Source of the DNA: Alicyclobacillus sp. SO9
GTDB lineage: Bacteria > Bacillota > Bacilli > Alicyclobacillales > Alicyclobacillaceae
Direction: 5' to 3'
Length of the DNA: 64,000 bases
Assembly: GCF_016406125.1 (NCBI RefSeq)
Contig: NZ_CP066339.1
Span: 372,001 to 436,000 of the forward strand
The notes beneath the pieces were generated by a model. That model did not search any database. It saw nothing but the letters and a program-made list of their open reading frames with translations, and was not told the DNA's origin. Shown in pieces: positions 17,176 through 25,509 of this stretch; the first letter of the stretch is position 1, and the number at the start of each line of letters is the position of its first letter. The translations under genes were made by a program, and so were the position numbers.

Positions 17176-17745
17176 ACAGGGAAGCAGGTAGAAATAAATT
17201 GGAGGGTTTCGTCCATGACGAAGGGAAGGTGTTCTTTGATGGTATGTCCACAATTCGGGATAGGTACGATTCGGGCCTGTGGTGCATGCCGTTGAAATGT
17301 TGAAAGGCCATCTTTGCGCATGTCTTCCTTGCTGTAAAGTTAGGTAGCCACCCTCTATCAGCACCAGCCCTTTGATTCTTGTGGATAAAGCAGGACTGCA
17401 CATGCAGGCTGAATATGCTCCATAGGAATAGCCCCCAATGAAAGCTTGGTTCGCTTGGAGATAGTCTAACAGGGCCGTCCAGACTACCAGTTGACTGTTT
17501 GGCGAATAGTCCGTGCGGGGGTCATCGGATAATCCGTGACCAGGTGGATCGAACACAGCAATATTAAGGTCTTGATTAGCCACTAACTCGAACGCGATGA
17601 GCAGGGATTCTGCTGCATCACCTTGACCTGGACTGAGTATGAGCCAAGGCGACTCTGTGGACGTTTGGCGCGCTAGCACTCGGACTGTACCTTCCTTGGT
17701 GGGAACCGTTCGAGAGGCCACTTCATGTGGTAATTTGCTTCGCAT
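17172..17745 (-). pseudogene. Alpha/beta hydrolase with internal deletion and frameshift
   Basis: The first 140 or so residues are a normal hydrolase: ILSPGQGD, FDPPGHGLSD and the nucleophile elbow GGYSYGAYSA, up to IEGGYLTLQQ. At about 17335 the frame changes. The rest of the fold resumes in another frame, with the catalytic His in RIVPIPNCGHTIKEHLPFV and a stop at 17172. Some 60-80 residues of the usual 260-280 are missing, so this is a deletion plus frameshift. AAAGGAGG precedes ATG 17745. The end overlaps the LuxR stop by 4 bp. Confidence 0.75.
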
Positions 17746-18008
17746 CAGGTCTGACCTCCTTTTGTCCAATCATAACATCATCTGGGAAAGCAATCTTGGC
17801 GATTCCACACATCCTCTTTAAAGCACGGTAAGAACCCTTGCTTTTTGACTTTGTTATCTCTTTCTGTGTAACCCTATCTTTCACTCGAAGGTCTTAGAAA
17901 AAATAAGAACCCTAACCAATGGAATATCAGAACGACGTAATGCTACTTTCTCCTCAAGGTCAACGCGAGCAATGGTTGACTGAACAGACCTGAGGGGAGA
18001 GATGAAAC

Positions 18009-18587
18009 ATGGGAACTGTGGCGAGCCACATCCGGTATGAGAGTAAAGAGAGAGAAAGGTCTGAAACAAAATCTCCTGAGTTTGCACCCATGAGTTATTT
18101 ATGGGCCTTACGATTTGTCATTGGCTTTCAATTTCTTTCTGCATTTATTCGTAGATACATTAATGCTCCGGCCAAGATGAATCCTGCTTCACCTGCATTT
18201 CTAGGGCACAAGTTTAGTACGTTTTACCCGCATGCGATTTGGCCGGTAAAGCCGATTCTGAGTGTGATTATCCAGCATCCCAATACGACGTTCGGGTTCC
18301 TTACCTTCTTTTCAATTGTGGAATTGCTGGTGGGCCTCTTCCTGATTACTGGAACCCTGACCAAACTTGCGGGATTTGGCGGAGCTATGCTGAGTCTTAT
18401 GATTTTACTTGGATCCGGTTGGATGGGCACGAGCTGTGTAGACGAGTGGCAGATTGGCACGGTCGAGGGGATTGCTGCTATGGTCTTTATGTTTGCGGGA
18501 TCGGGCAAATTTGGCGTAGACCATTGGATTCGCCGCCATTGGGACGGAAAGTTGAAGCTTGGCAAGTTTCACATCTCCCTGCTGTAG
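18009..18587 (+). CDS. doxD: Thiosulfate:quinone oxidoreductase subunit, DoxD type
   Basis: A 192-residue DoxD/DoxX-family membrane protein with about four helices. Conserved stretches are LWALRFVIGFQFLSAFIRRY, the amphipathic FLGHKFSTFYPHA loop, FFSIVELLVGLFLITG and LGSGWMGTSCVDEWQIG. With DoxA it forms a thiosulfate:quinone oxidoreductase, known from acidophiles such as Acidianus, which oxidises thiosulfate to tetrathionate and feeds electrons to quinone. The ATG has GGGGAG upstream; a later ATG at 18090 is possible. doxA follows after about 110 bp. Confidence 0.82.
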   Translation: MGTVASHIRYESKERERSETKSPEFAPMSYLWALRFVIGFQFLSAFIRRYINAPAKMNPASPAFLGHKFSTFYPHAIWPVKPILSVIIQHPNTTFGFLTFFSIVELLVGLFLITGTLTKLAGFGGAMLSLMILLGSGWMGTSCVDEWQIGTVEGIAAMVFMFAGSGKFGVDHWIRRHWDGKLKLGKFHISLL

Positions 18588-18696
18588 AGACGGTGTGTGA
18601 GCGTCTGCTTTGGCAACATGACCAAGAGACAGGGACTCATTTTTGATTGAACTGCCTTGATTGAACTGTCTTGACTGAAATGATGGAGGGATAACC

Positions 18697-19260
18697 ATGA
18701 CAATCCATACACCTGTGCAAGAGACAGAGGGGAACGTGGCAATAAATCCGGATGTGAAAGTTAAAAGTCGGGTACGCATGCAAGGCATCGCAATGTTACT
18801 TGTCGGAGTATTCTTCACCCTGTTCACATACCAGTACTTTCACCACGGATTGTGGGGTAAGCTGAACAACTATAACAAAAAACCCATGGTCACACTTCAA
18901 GGGACCACCATCAAGAACAATCAACTGAATCTGGCATTATACAGACCCAACGGGCCTGATACCTATGGTTCTTTTGTGGAGAAAGTTGCTGTCTCTGTAC
19001 CTGGGACCGCCAATCCAGTTGAGACGTGGACTCCTACCGTGCTGGCGAAGGTTTCTAAGGGGGACATCACGAACATCTCAAAGTTTCAGCATGTCCATAC
19101 AGGACCCTGGGGCCTGATTGTACCTTTGGCCGCCAAGGCTAAAGTAGACCTCCCTTTGAACGCGGCTGCGCAGTCGGCCGTGCAAAAGGCTGGCCAAGCG
19201 GTTGTCACAGTTCAGGATGTGAGCGGGGCCAAATGGACTGTGTCTGCAGCAGTGAAGTAA
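18697..19260 (+). CDS. doxA: Thiosulfate:quinone oxidoreductase subunit, DoxA type
   Basis: A 187-residue protein with one N-terminal membrane helix (GIAMLLVGVFFTLFTYQYF, about residues 31-50) and an extracytoplasmic beta-rich domain. The pattern HGLWGKLNNYNKKPMVTL, then FQHVHTGPWGLIVPLAAKA, matches the DoxA partner of DoxD. ATGGAGGGAT precedes the start. The pair suggests electron supply from reduced sulfur compounds. Confidence 0.8.
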   Translation: MTIHTPVQETEGNVAINPDVKVKSRVRMQGIAMLLVGVFFTLFTYQYFHHGLWGKLNNYNKKPMVTLQGTTIKNNQLNLALYRPNGPDTYGSFVEKVAVSVPGTANPVETWTPTVLAKVSKGDITNISKFQHVHTGPWGLIVPLAAKAKVDLPLNAAAQSAVQKAGQAVVTVQDVSGAKWTVSAAVK

Positions 19261-19607
19261 CAAAGCCAGGTTGAACGGTTAGAGTGAGCTGATAACGGGG
19301 ACTGTCCTGTGAATTGAGCACCATTGGGCGGCCCTCGTGTGATTTATATATAAGAGGCCGGCTCGCGTTCGGAACCTCACCAGAAAAACATATTTTTGAA
19401 GAAATAGATAAGTGCTAGAAGTGTCACACTGGCACTACCTGCTTAAGCCCCGACAATTCTGCAGAATCATCGAGGTAGGTGTATCCATCGTACTATCTAC
19501 GCCAAAACTCTCATGCAACGGTCATACTCCGCTGTTTCTGCTTCCGGCGGTTCCACAAAACTTGCAACGCAATGAATCCGCCTCCTCGTCTTAAAGAATC
19601 CCGGGTA
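19261..19607. other. Gene-free spacer between convergent genes
   Basis: About 347 bp between doxA and the glycine-zipper gene on the other strand. A GC-rich stretch near 19330-19365 could form an imperfect hairpin. I see no convincing gene, RNA motif or clean terminator. Confidence 0.4.
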
Positions 19608-20669
19608 TTAGAACAAGTGTTTGACACTTTTCCACAGAGAAACAGAATGATGTTGAACCCAAGGGACGGCATTGCCAAGATGCCCACCTATGACAGCACC
19701 GTAGTGTCCTCCAACAAAAGAGCCTACTGCGGACCCAATAAAGTCGCCAGCCGCAGCTCCAACGACCGTACCGCCACCAGGTTCAATTAGGGTCCCAAGG
19801 ATACCTCCAATTACAGTTCCAATCTCCCCACCGGCACTTACACCTACTATACCCCCGGCAACACTCCCTACTGCGCGACCAGTATCATTCAGGACAACTT
19901 TCGTCTTGGTTTGAGCGGAATCGTTTGAGTGAATCTCTTTCCAGGCGTCGATTGTTGCCGGCACAACACTCACCACATCCCCCACATATCCGCCTATTTT
20001 GCTTACTTTCTCTAAGGTTTCTAAAGTTCTCGTTCGCCTAAGATATTTCATCAATTTGCGACGAGTCCCCTTAGCATTTCCGTTCTTGATCCGTTTGAGC
20101 AAATCATCAATTGAGAAATATTCGTTGAGCATTTTACCGTTCTTCCCGATACTGTCTATATATTCATCCACCTTCTTCCCGAATTCCACCCAATCTCTTT
20201 TCTCTCTTTTTCTTTGACGAGAATTTGTAATCAAGCCACCAGCTATACCGAGACCTGAGATAAGGAATATGAGCCACGGCGGAAGCGAGTGATTGTCATT
20301 CCCAAACAACCTGCTCCAGAGTGAATTTTGGTTGTTAGCTGATGCATGCTTCAAGTGAAAATGTGATTCTCGGGATATAGTCAACGTCGTAGGCCCCAAC
20401 GCTAAGACAGTGACCTTCCCGCTAGCGGCATCTTTCGCTATAATCGTTGTCCCTAGAAGCTCCTTAAGAGACACTTGAGCTTGAGCAATTGAATGCTTCG
20501 ATTCATCAACGGTCTGTTGCATAGTGGTTAAAATCGGTTGGACGTTTTCGCTAGGGACGGCCTTCTTGATGTTTTGAGTCCATGTGCCAATTGAATTATG
20601 GAATGCCTGCTCGGTAAGTTGCGGGCTAATCAACAAAACTTCCTGTTTTTCGTTACTACTCAAGTCCAA
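19608..20669 (-). CDS. Glycine-zipper protein, C-terminal part of a frameshifted gene
   Basis: About 353 residues. The order is an alpha-helical N-terminal part (EQAFHNSIGTWTQNIKKAV), a beta segment, one membrane helix (PPWLIFLISGLGIAGGLI), a basic coiled stretch, and a long glycine-zipper region (VGSVAGGIVGVSAGGEIG through GSFVGGHYGAVIGGHLG). Such zippers occur in pre-toxin and membrane-inserting regions of secreted Bacillota proteins. The only start is a TTG without a ribosome site. The reading frame joins the short upstream frame by a single-base slip, so the two are probably one gene. Function unknown. Confidence 0.6.
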   Translation of the reverse strand: MDLSSNEKQEVLLISPQLTEQAFHNSIGTWTQNIKKAVPSENVQPILTTMQQTVDESKHSIAQAQVSLKELLGTTIIAKDAASGKVTVLALGPTTLTISRESHFHLKHASANNQNSLWSRLFGNDNHSLPPWLIFLISGLGIAGGLITNSRQRKREKRDWVEFGKKVDEYIDSIGKNGKMLNEYFSIDDLLKRIKNGNAKGTRRKLMKYLRRTRTLETLEKVSKIGGYVGDVVSVVPATIDAWKEIHSNDSAQTKTKVVLNDTGRAVGSVAGGIVGVSAGGEIGTVIGGILGTLIEPGGGTVVGAAAGDFIGSAVGSFVGGHYGAVIGGHLGNAVPWVQHHSVSLWKSVKHLF

Positions 20670-20923
20670 TCGGAAGGACCAATACTTTTTCCGTTAATGG
20701 AGGACAAATTCTTATTAATTGAGTTCAACCCCTCGGAAATATACAACAAATAAGGCTGTACGGAGTTGTAGTATTGATACCCGGCCGTTCCATAATCAAG
20801 AGTTTTGAAGTGCTGACTTTCCCAATTCAATGTATCTTGTGCGTAATACCACGATTTCCATGCGGAAATCGTGGCCCTGTCATTGCTCTTAGTAACTTTC
20901 ACATGAATAACGCGGGATGACAT
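20660..20923 (-). CDS. N-terminal part of the frameshifted glycine-zipper gene
   Basis: An 87-residue frame (MSSRVIHVKVTKSNDRATIS, then the aromatic-rich AGYQYYNSVQPYLLYIS) ending 10 nt inside the next frame. The downstream frame is open back to a run of five T (plus strand 20686-20690). One inserted base there, or a minus-one slip, would fuse the two into a protein of about 440 residues. No strong ribosome site precedes ATG 20923. Family not recognised. Confidence 0.5.
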   Translation of the reverse strand: MSSRVIHVKVTKSNDRATISAWKSWYYAQDTLNWESQHFKTLDYGTAGYQYYNSVQPYLLYISEGLNSINKNLSSINGKSIGPSDWT

Positions 20924-21003
20924 ACTGCGCTATTTTCTTAAACTACATTTCTGTAACAAAACCATGTTGACTTGCATCATATCTGTGAAAGCGGAGTGCT
21001 TAG

Positions 21004-21261
21004 TTGGATTCTGAACAGCAGCTACGACTATGGGTTGCACAATATACGGAACGGTTGGTTCGACTGGCAGACTCCTACGTTCAAGACTTGGCCACTGCGC
21101 AACATCGTGTTCAGGACGCATTCCTAAAGGCTTTTCACAATCTGTCTTTGCTTCAATGCAAATTACACCATCTCTTACGGGGCAACGCTACGATAAAAAC
21201 CATCAGAGTGTGTCGTTTTCAACAAATTCTGGAGTCGCTCTCAACGCTTATCACAATCTGA
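21004..21261 (+). pseudogene. Remnant of an ECF sigma factor
   Basis: TTG 21004, with GGAG 7 nt upstream, opens a frame whose first 45 residues match sigma-70 region 2 of extracytoplasmic-function sigma factors (QYTERLVRLADSYVQDLATA, then QHRVQDAFLKAFHNL). After that the frame loses similarity and ends without region 4. A nearby frame to about 21380 ends in a short stretch that could be part of an anti-sigma-like product. The gene is truncated and fused to unrelated DNA. Confidence 0.6.
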
Positions 21262-21531
21262 CGAAAGCCATGGTAATCGACGGGACGACTATCTCCTCCC
21301 CAAGTGTCAAGACCACGACTTTCGATGGTGCTGAGGTGAAGATTTTTACGTTTCACGGTCAAGTGACAAGCAATTTGTAAAGGGACTGAAGAGTGAAAGG
21401 TAATAAGCCGAAATGAACATAACAGCGGGCTCTTCAATCAGCATCTCTGGACCTTCATTGTGAGCAGTAAATCCAGTCCAAGTGTCAAAGTCTGCCTCAT
21501 CATCTAAAGCTGTTTCAGTAAAACGAGACCT

Positions 21532-22308
21532 CTAGATGACCTCCGGTCTGTGGAAATAATATCCTTGCGCTAGGGATGTGCCAATCTGAGAGAAGAATTG
21601 AGCCTCTTCTTTCCGCTCAATCCCCTCAGCAATGACGTAAACTCTTTCCTCGCGCCAGTAGTCGACTAGTGATGTCATCATGTGTTGTCGATAGGGGTCT
21701 GCGTCTATATGAGATACCAGTTGTCGGTCTATCTTTACGTAGTCTGGTTTTACCATCGCCAACGTGTGAAGTCCAGAGTAACCCATTCCCACATCGTCTA
21801 CAGCTATTTTCATACCTGTATGCTGCAAAGTGTGAATCACGGATTCAACGTCAGTTTTAGAATAGGTGTCCAGCCCTTCGCGTTCCGACAACTCCAGTAC
21901 AATCATGTCTGGGGCAATCGGAAAATCTGCTAACCAGCGGTTCCATTCTTCTGAAAACAGGGTCGACAAGTGTACATTGAGAAACACATGCCTGTTATTT
22001 CGTTTGTTCTCTGCTATTCCCGACTCGGCGAAGCGCTCCAAACCTAGCTGTAGTGTATAAACATCCAGTTCCTGACTTCGTCCATGGGAGGCGCTGAATG
22101 AAAAAAATTCTTCAGTGCTCGAGAACTCTGTGCCCAGCATAGGTCTATTTAAAATCTCTATTCCGTGGATCCGTTTGTCACACGGGTCCGCGCTCATCTG
22201 CACAATCTCTTGCTGGAAAGTCTGGAACTTCTGTTCTTCAAGGTCTGCAGTGACTCTTTGCATCTTGATTTCACAGGGAGTCAGTGATCTGCGGCGTGCG
22301 AACATCAT
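21532..22308 (-). CDS. EAL-domain cyclic-di-GMP phosphodiesterase
   Basis: A 258-residue protein that is almost entirely an EAL domain. The EAL motif reads EIL within HGIEILNRP; the metal and catalytic positions are otherwise kept: NVHLSTLF, LELSER, AVDDVGMGYSGL, DYVKIDRQLV, VIAEGIERKEE and AQGYYFHRP. It lacks a sensory domain, and residues 1-45 are short and basic. It probably hydrolyses c-di-GMP in the cytoplasm. This matters because a c-di-GMP riboswitch lies in the same window. No clear ribosome site is seen, so the start is uncertain. Confidence 0.85.
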   Translation of the reverse strand: MMFARRRSLTPCEIKMQRVTADLEEQKFQTFQQEIVQMSADPCDKRIHGIEILNRPMLGTEFSSTEEFFSFSASHGRSQELDVYTLQLGLERFAESGIAENKRNNRHVFLNVHLSTLFSEEWNRWLADFPIAPDMIVLELSEREGLDTYSKTDVESVIHTLQHTGMKIAVDDVGMGYSGLHTLAMVKPDYVKIDRQLVSHIDADPYRQHMMTSLVDYWREERVYVIAEGIERKEEAQFFSQIGTSLAQGYYFHRPEVI

Positions 22309-22537
22309 AGACTCATCTCACTTCCTTGCCATCTCTGCTTGTCGATTTCTGTCGTAACAGGGAACTTTGACGTTAAATTCGACTGCATCACAGATGAATC
22401 CTGTTTTAAGTTTCACACATTAAACCGTGCTGGACTGGCTGGAGGAATATGAACAGCTCCTAGAGAAATATAGAACAAGCCTTTGGGAATTTTGGAATTC
22501 TTACACCTTTGCACCAAACAACAAGGAGCCAAAAAAT

Positions 22538-23389
22538 TTGAATGTTAACAAACTTACAGTTGTAGGCGCGGGAACAATGGGTCAAGGCATTGCTTACACA
22601 GCGGCGGCGTCTGGGTTTGAAGTAATGCTTTTTGACAATCAAGCAGAACAGTTGGATAAAGCAAAGGGGTTCATGGAGGGAAGGTTGAAGCGTGATGAAG
22701 AGAGGGGCAGGCTGAAGGAGTCAAAAGAGCGTGTTCTCTCCAGAGTAAGTCTGTTTTCCAATCTTGCCAAGGCCGCTTCTGATGCAGACTTTGTTATTGA
22801 AGCAGTTCCCGAGATTCTTAGTGTCAAGCTGGACGTCTTCAAAACCTTGGATGAAGTGTGCCGTTCCACCACGGTGCTGGCGACTAACACATCGACCATG
22901 AGTCCGACTGAAATTGGTGCTGGAACAAATCGTCCCGACCGCACGATTGCAATGCATTTTTTCAATCCGGTGCACAGAATGAAATTAGTAGAAATTGTTC
23001 GCGGCCTGGATACATCTAATGAGACTTACAATCTGGCGCGCACCGTCGCACAAGAGATGGGTAAGGAAACGGTTGAGGTGAATGAATTCCCTGGTTTTAT
23101 TACCAGTCGTATCAATTGTCTGGTTGGAAACGAAGCCATGGTAATGCTGCAGGAAGGCGTTGCTTCAGCAAAGGATATCGATAAGGCTCTCAGGCTGGGT
23201 CTGAATTACCCAATGGGACCCTTGGAACTGGTAGATTTGGTGGGTCTTGATGTTCGTCTTCGCAACATGCAGTACTTGCATGAAAAACTTGGGGAAAAGT
23301 TTAAGCCGGCTCCACTTCTTGAGAAGTATGTGAAGTCAGGCAGGCTGGGTCGTAAGAGTGGTGAAGGGTTCTATAAGTACGATGAATGA
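22538..23389 (+). CDS. 3-hydroxyacyl-CoA (3-hydroxybutyryl-CoA) dehydrogenase
   Basis: A 283-residue NAD-dependent dehydrogenase acting on 3-hydroxyacyl-CoA in fatty acid or butyrate metabolism. It has the Rossmann motif TVVGAGTMGQGIAYTAA, VIEAVPE, the catalytic HFFNPVHRMKLVEIV with its His, and the C-terminal GFITSRINCLVGNEA and MGPLELVDLVGLD. TTG 22538 with AAGGAG 9 nt upstream gives the family's usual length. The frame is open for 37 more codons from GTG 22427, without a good ribosome site. Stands alone, divergent from the EAL gene. Confidence 0.88.
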   Translation: MNVNKLTVVGAGTMGQGIAYTAAASGFEVMLFDNQAEQLDKAKGFMEGRLKRDEERGRLKESKERVLSRVSLFSNLAKAASDADFVIEAVPEILSVKLDVFKTLDEVCRSTTVLATNTSTMSPTEIGAGTNRPDRTIAMHFFNPVHRMKLVEIVRGLDTSNETYNLARTVAQEMGKETVEVNEFPGFITSRINCLVGNEAMVMLQEGVASAKDIDKALRLGLNYPMGPLELVDLVGLDVRLRNMQYLHEKLGEKFKPAPLLEKYVKSGRLGRKSGEGFYKYDE

Positions 23390-23544
23390 CATGTGTTTGT
23401 CATTGCCCGTTCACATGACTTCACAATTTCTGTAGCTTTTTGTCCATAATTATGTGTCGAACATAGTGTTACATTTCGACAGACTTATGAAACTAACTCT
23501 GCTATAGTCGTTTCAGAATCAGTTTCATGTAAGGCGGGATTGTA

Positions 23545-23967
23545 TTGGAATACAGAGTTAATGCTGGTGCGACGTTTCGAGCTTTTACCATGTTATTGCT
23601 GATTTTATTTGTAGCGGCTGATATTGCCGGGCAACCGAATCATCAATCATTAGTGTTGCATCTGGGGCTGGTAACGCTGATTCTCTGGCTGATCTTACGT
23701 TTTCGATTCATCTCACGATATCGAAGACTTAGGTTTGAATCCCATTCTCTGCGATTTGCGAAGCGAACGGTAGATGCCAGGGACATAGACTACATCTTTC
23801 TTGACGATGCAGAATGCTCCTTCAAGATTGTTTTCCGCGAGTCGCTCATTCCGGTTCGTCTTTCTTATTCAAACTCTGAGAGTAAAAGCGTGGGCCCACA
23901 AATCCGCCAGTGGGCGTCGGCAAACCATGTCCCCATACGAACAACGGAGACGGGCAACACAGAGTAA
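23545..23967 (+). CDS. Hypothetical membrane protein with two helices
   Basis: About 140 residues from TTG 23545, with GGCGGG upstream. Two hydrophobic helices (about 12-27 and 38-53) are followed by a cytoplasmic part of beta character (RLRFESHSLRFAKRTVDARD, IDYIFLDD, FKIVFRESLIPVRLSY) that suggests a small PH-like domain as in bacterial membrane PH proteins. Standing alone between the dehydrogenase and a convergent secreted pair. Function unknown. Confidence 0.6.
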   Translation: MEYRVNAGATFRAFTMLLLILFVAADIAGQPNHQSLVLHLGLVTLILWLILRFRFISRYRRLRFESHSLRFAKRTVDARDIDYIFLDDAECSFKIVFRESLIPVRLSYSNSESKSVGPQIRQWASANHVPIRTTETGNTE

Positions 23968-24084
23968 TCTGTTACATGACGGGAATTCATTGAATTCATG
24001 AAATTACAGTCGCAAAGGAGTGTTTTCCTTTTGCTTTTCTGCTGTTGCCTTTCTCCTTATAGCGGTCTTTATCAGTCTGCCTGT

Positions 24085-24768
24085 TTAAACTGTCTGTGAA
24101 TTGTGTTTTGGGTAAAACAGTCCGAGAATGGGCAGGTATTTCTTCTTCCCAGTTGTGCCCCAATACTGCGATCCCCATTGTGACATCAGGTCTGCTCCTA
24201 CAAAGGACCAGTTCGGATTGTTTGGAATTCCGGCGCGATACTCCAGCTTTTTAATTTCCTTGTTTGCTGGGACATACACAAGATTCCAGGTGGCATCCAC
24301 TGCTCTATTGGTTGCTGGAGTTGCAGTTTTGTACTTGTATTCTTGGAAATTGGTTGTGTTGTCTACATCGAAAGTTTTCCCGCTTTCCGTAACCGGATGT
24401 AAGGTGTGATACCATCCAAACATTTTTACGGCAATGGCACCAGCCCTCAATGCATTTTGATTCCATCCTGGCATCCATTCATTTGGCAAAACGTCCTTAC
24501 AGTACGATTTGAATGATACCGTTTGAACATACAGGATTTTTCCGCTGGGATTATTGTTGGCTCGAATTGCCACGCGAATTCTGTTCGGGTATTTTGTGTT
24601 GTCAATGGTTTTCAAGGTTTGGGCATTGGCGTGTAAAGGTATGAATGTACAGAGACAGAGACTCATTAGTGCAGCCGTTCCGGTGGATTTCTTCACTGTA
24701 GATGGCTTCAACAATGCAGATACTTTGAATAACCTACGTGGTTTGAACAATGCAGATTGTTTGAACAT
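24085..24768 (-). CDS. SpoIID/LytB-domain secreted protein
   Basis: A 227-residue protein with a long basic start, a signal sequence (LMSLCLCTFIPLHANA, about 35-50) and a SpoIID-type domain (VSFKSYCKDVLPNEWMPGW, then ALRAGAIAVKMFGWYHT). SpoIID proteins are lytic transglycosylases acting on peptidoglycan during engulfment; here the short length and extra signal suggest a secreted relative. GAGGTGAT precedes the ATG. It follows the next secreted gene by 26 bp, so the two form an operon. Confidence 0.78.
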   Translation of the reverse strand: MFKQSALFKPRRLFKVSALLKPSTVKKSTGTAALMSLCLCTFIPLHANAQTLKTIDNTKYPNRIRVAIRANNNPSGKILYVQTVSFKSYCKDVLPNEWMPGWNQNALRAGAIAVKMFGWYHTLHPVTESGKTFDVDNTTNFQEYKYKTATPATNRAVDATWNLVYVPANKEIKKLEYRAGIPNNPNWSFVGADLMSQWGSQYWGTTGKKKYLPILGLFYPKHNSQTV

Positions 24769-24794
24769 AAACTATCACCTCGTCTCGTTTTTGC

Positions 24795-25349
24795 CTATTT
24801 TTCCTCATTTGGTCCCCATGGGGCATAGCCGTAATCACCTGGAACAGGAGACTGTCGTTGCAGATGCAACTGGTTCGCGTACCTGTCCACCATTCTCATA
24901 ATATCCAAGCGGTGTATGTTGCCGATGCTGTAGCTTGGTTGATTTTCACTATTGGGCCCAAGTTTCTTCATCGTAATCGGCTGCTGTCCCTGTTTTATAA
25001 CGGGTACGTCAAACACAACGGATTCGTTGTATCCTTTTGCTACCGCCATAGCTGTAATGGTTCCCATTTTCTCCGCTTTGTTGAATCTGGGGTCTTGTTT
25101 TAATTGCAAATTCGCTGTCCAATCTCCATGCTGGTTGGTTAGACCAGATTGAAGTACCTTTCCATCGGGATTGATGCACGAAACTCTTGCGCCTGAAATA
25201 TCCTTTTGGCCCGTTGAGATGACGTGAAATGTGATTGTTTCACTCTGTGCCGACTTCAGCTTTGCATAGGTCACAGGCACTAGTGAAGATGAAAAGAACA
25301 TGAGAGCTGCAATGGACAGCGTGGCTCCTGAAAGCTTGCGTTGACTCAA
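24795..25349 (-). CDS. Secreted protein with an Ig-like or carboxypeptidase-regulatory domain
   Basis: About 184 residues. TTG 25349 is chosen since GGGAGG lies 8 nt upstream. A signal peptide ends near SLVPVTYA; the middle (about 40-115) has the pattern of a beta-sandwich domain (ISGARVSCINPDGKVLQSG, then TNQHGDWTANLQL). The C-terminal part has a helical segment RLDIMRMVDRYANQL. It precedes the SpoIID-like gene and may deliver or bind it in the cell wall. Function unknown. Confidence 0.6.
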   Translation of the reverse strand: MSQRKLSGATLSIAALMFFSSSLVPVTYAKLKSAQSETITFHVISTGQKDISGARVSCINPDGKVLQSGLTNQHGDWTANLQLKQDPRFNKAEKMGTITAMAVAKGYNESVVFDVPVIKQGQQPITMKKLGPNSENQPSYSIGNIHRLDIMRMVDRYANQLHLQRQSPVPGDYGYAPWGPNEEK

Positions 25350-25509
25350 ACGATATCGCCTCCCATGCAACGGTGTGATGGTCTAAACTGTCCAAATTGT
25401 TGACCAACCTCTGATAGGAGGTTCTCCAAGTTGAGTAGAAACATACGGGTGGGATATAGTGGAGTTTGGTAGTGAAGTAGTGAAGTGCACTCAGCGAGGA
25501 AGTGAAGAT

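Noticed and set aside
17880-18000. Short frame (MEYQNDVMLLSPQGQREQ) before doxD
   Set aside because: Only 24 codons, no ribosome site; at most a remnant.
21381-21531. In-frame continuation of the EAL gene past its stop
   Set aside because: About 56 more codons are open after the TAG, but nothing suggests read-through or a domain.
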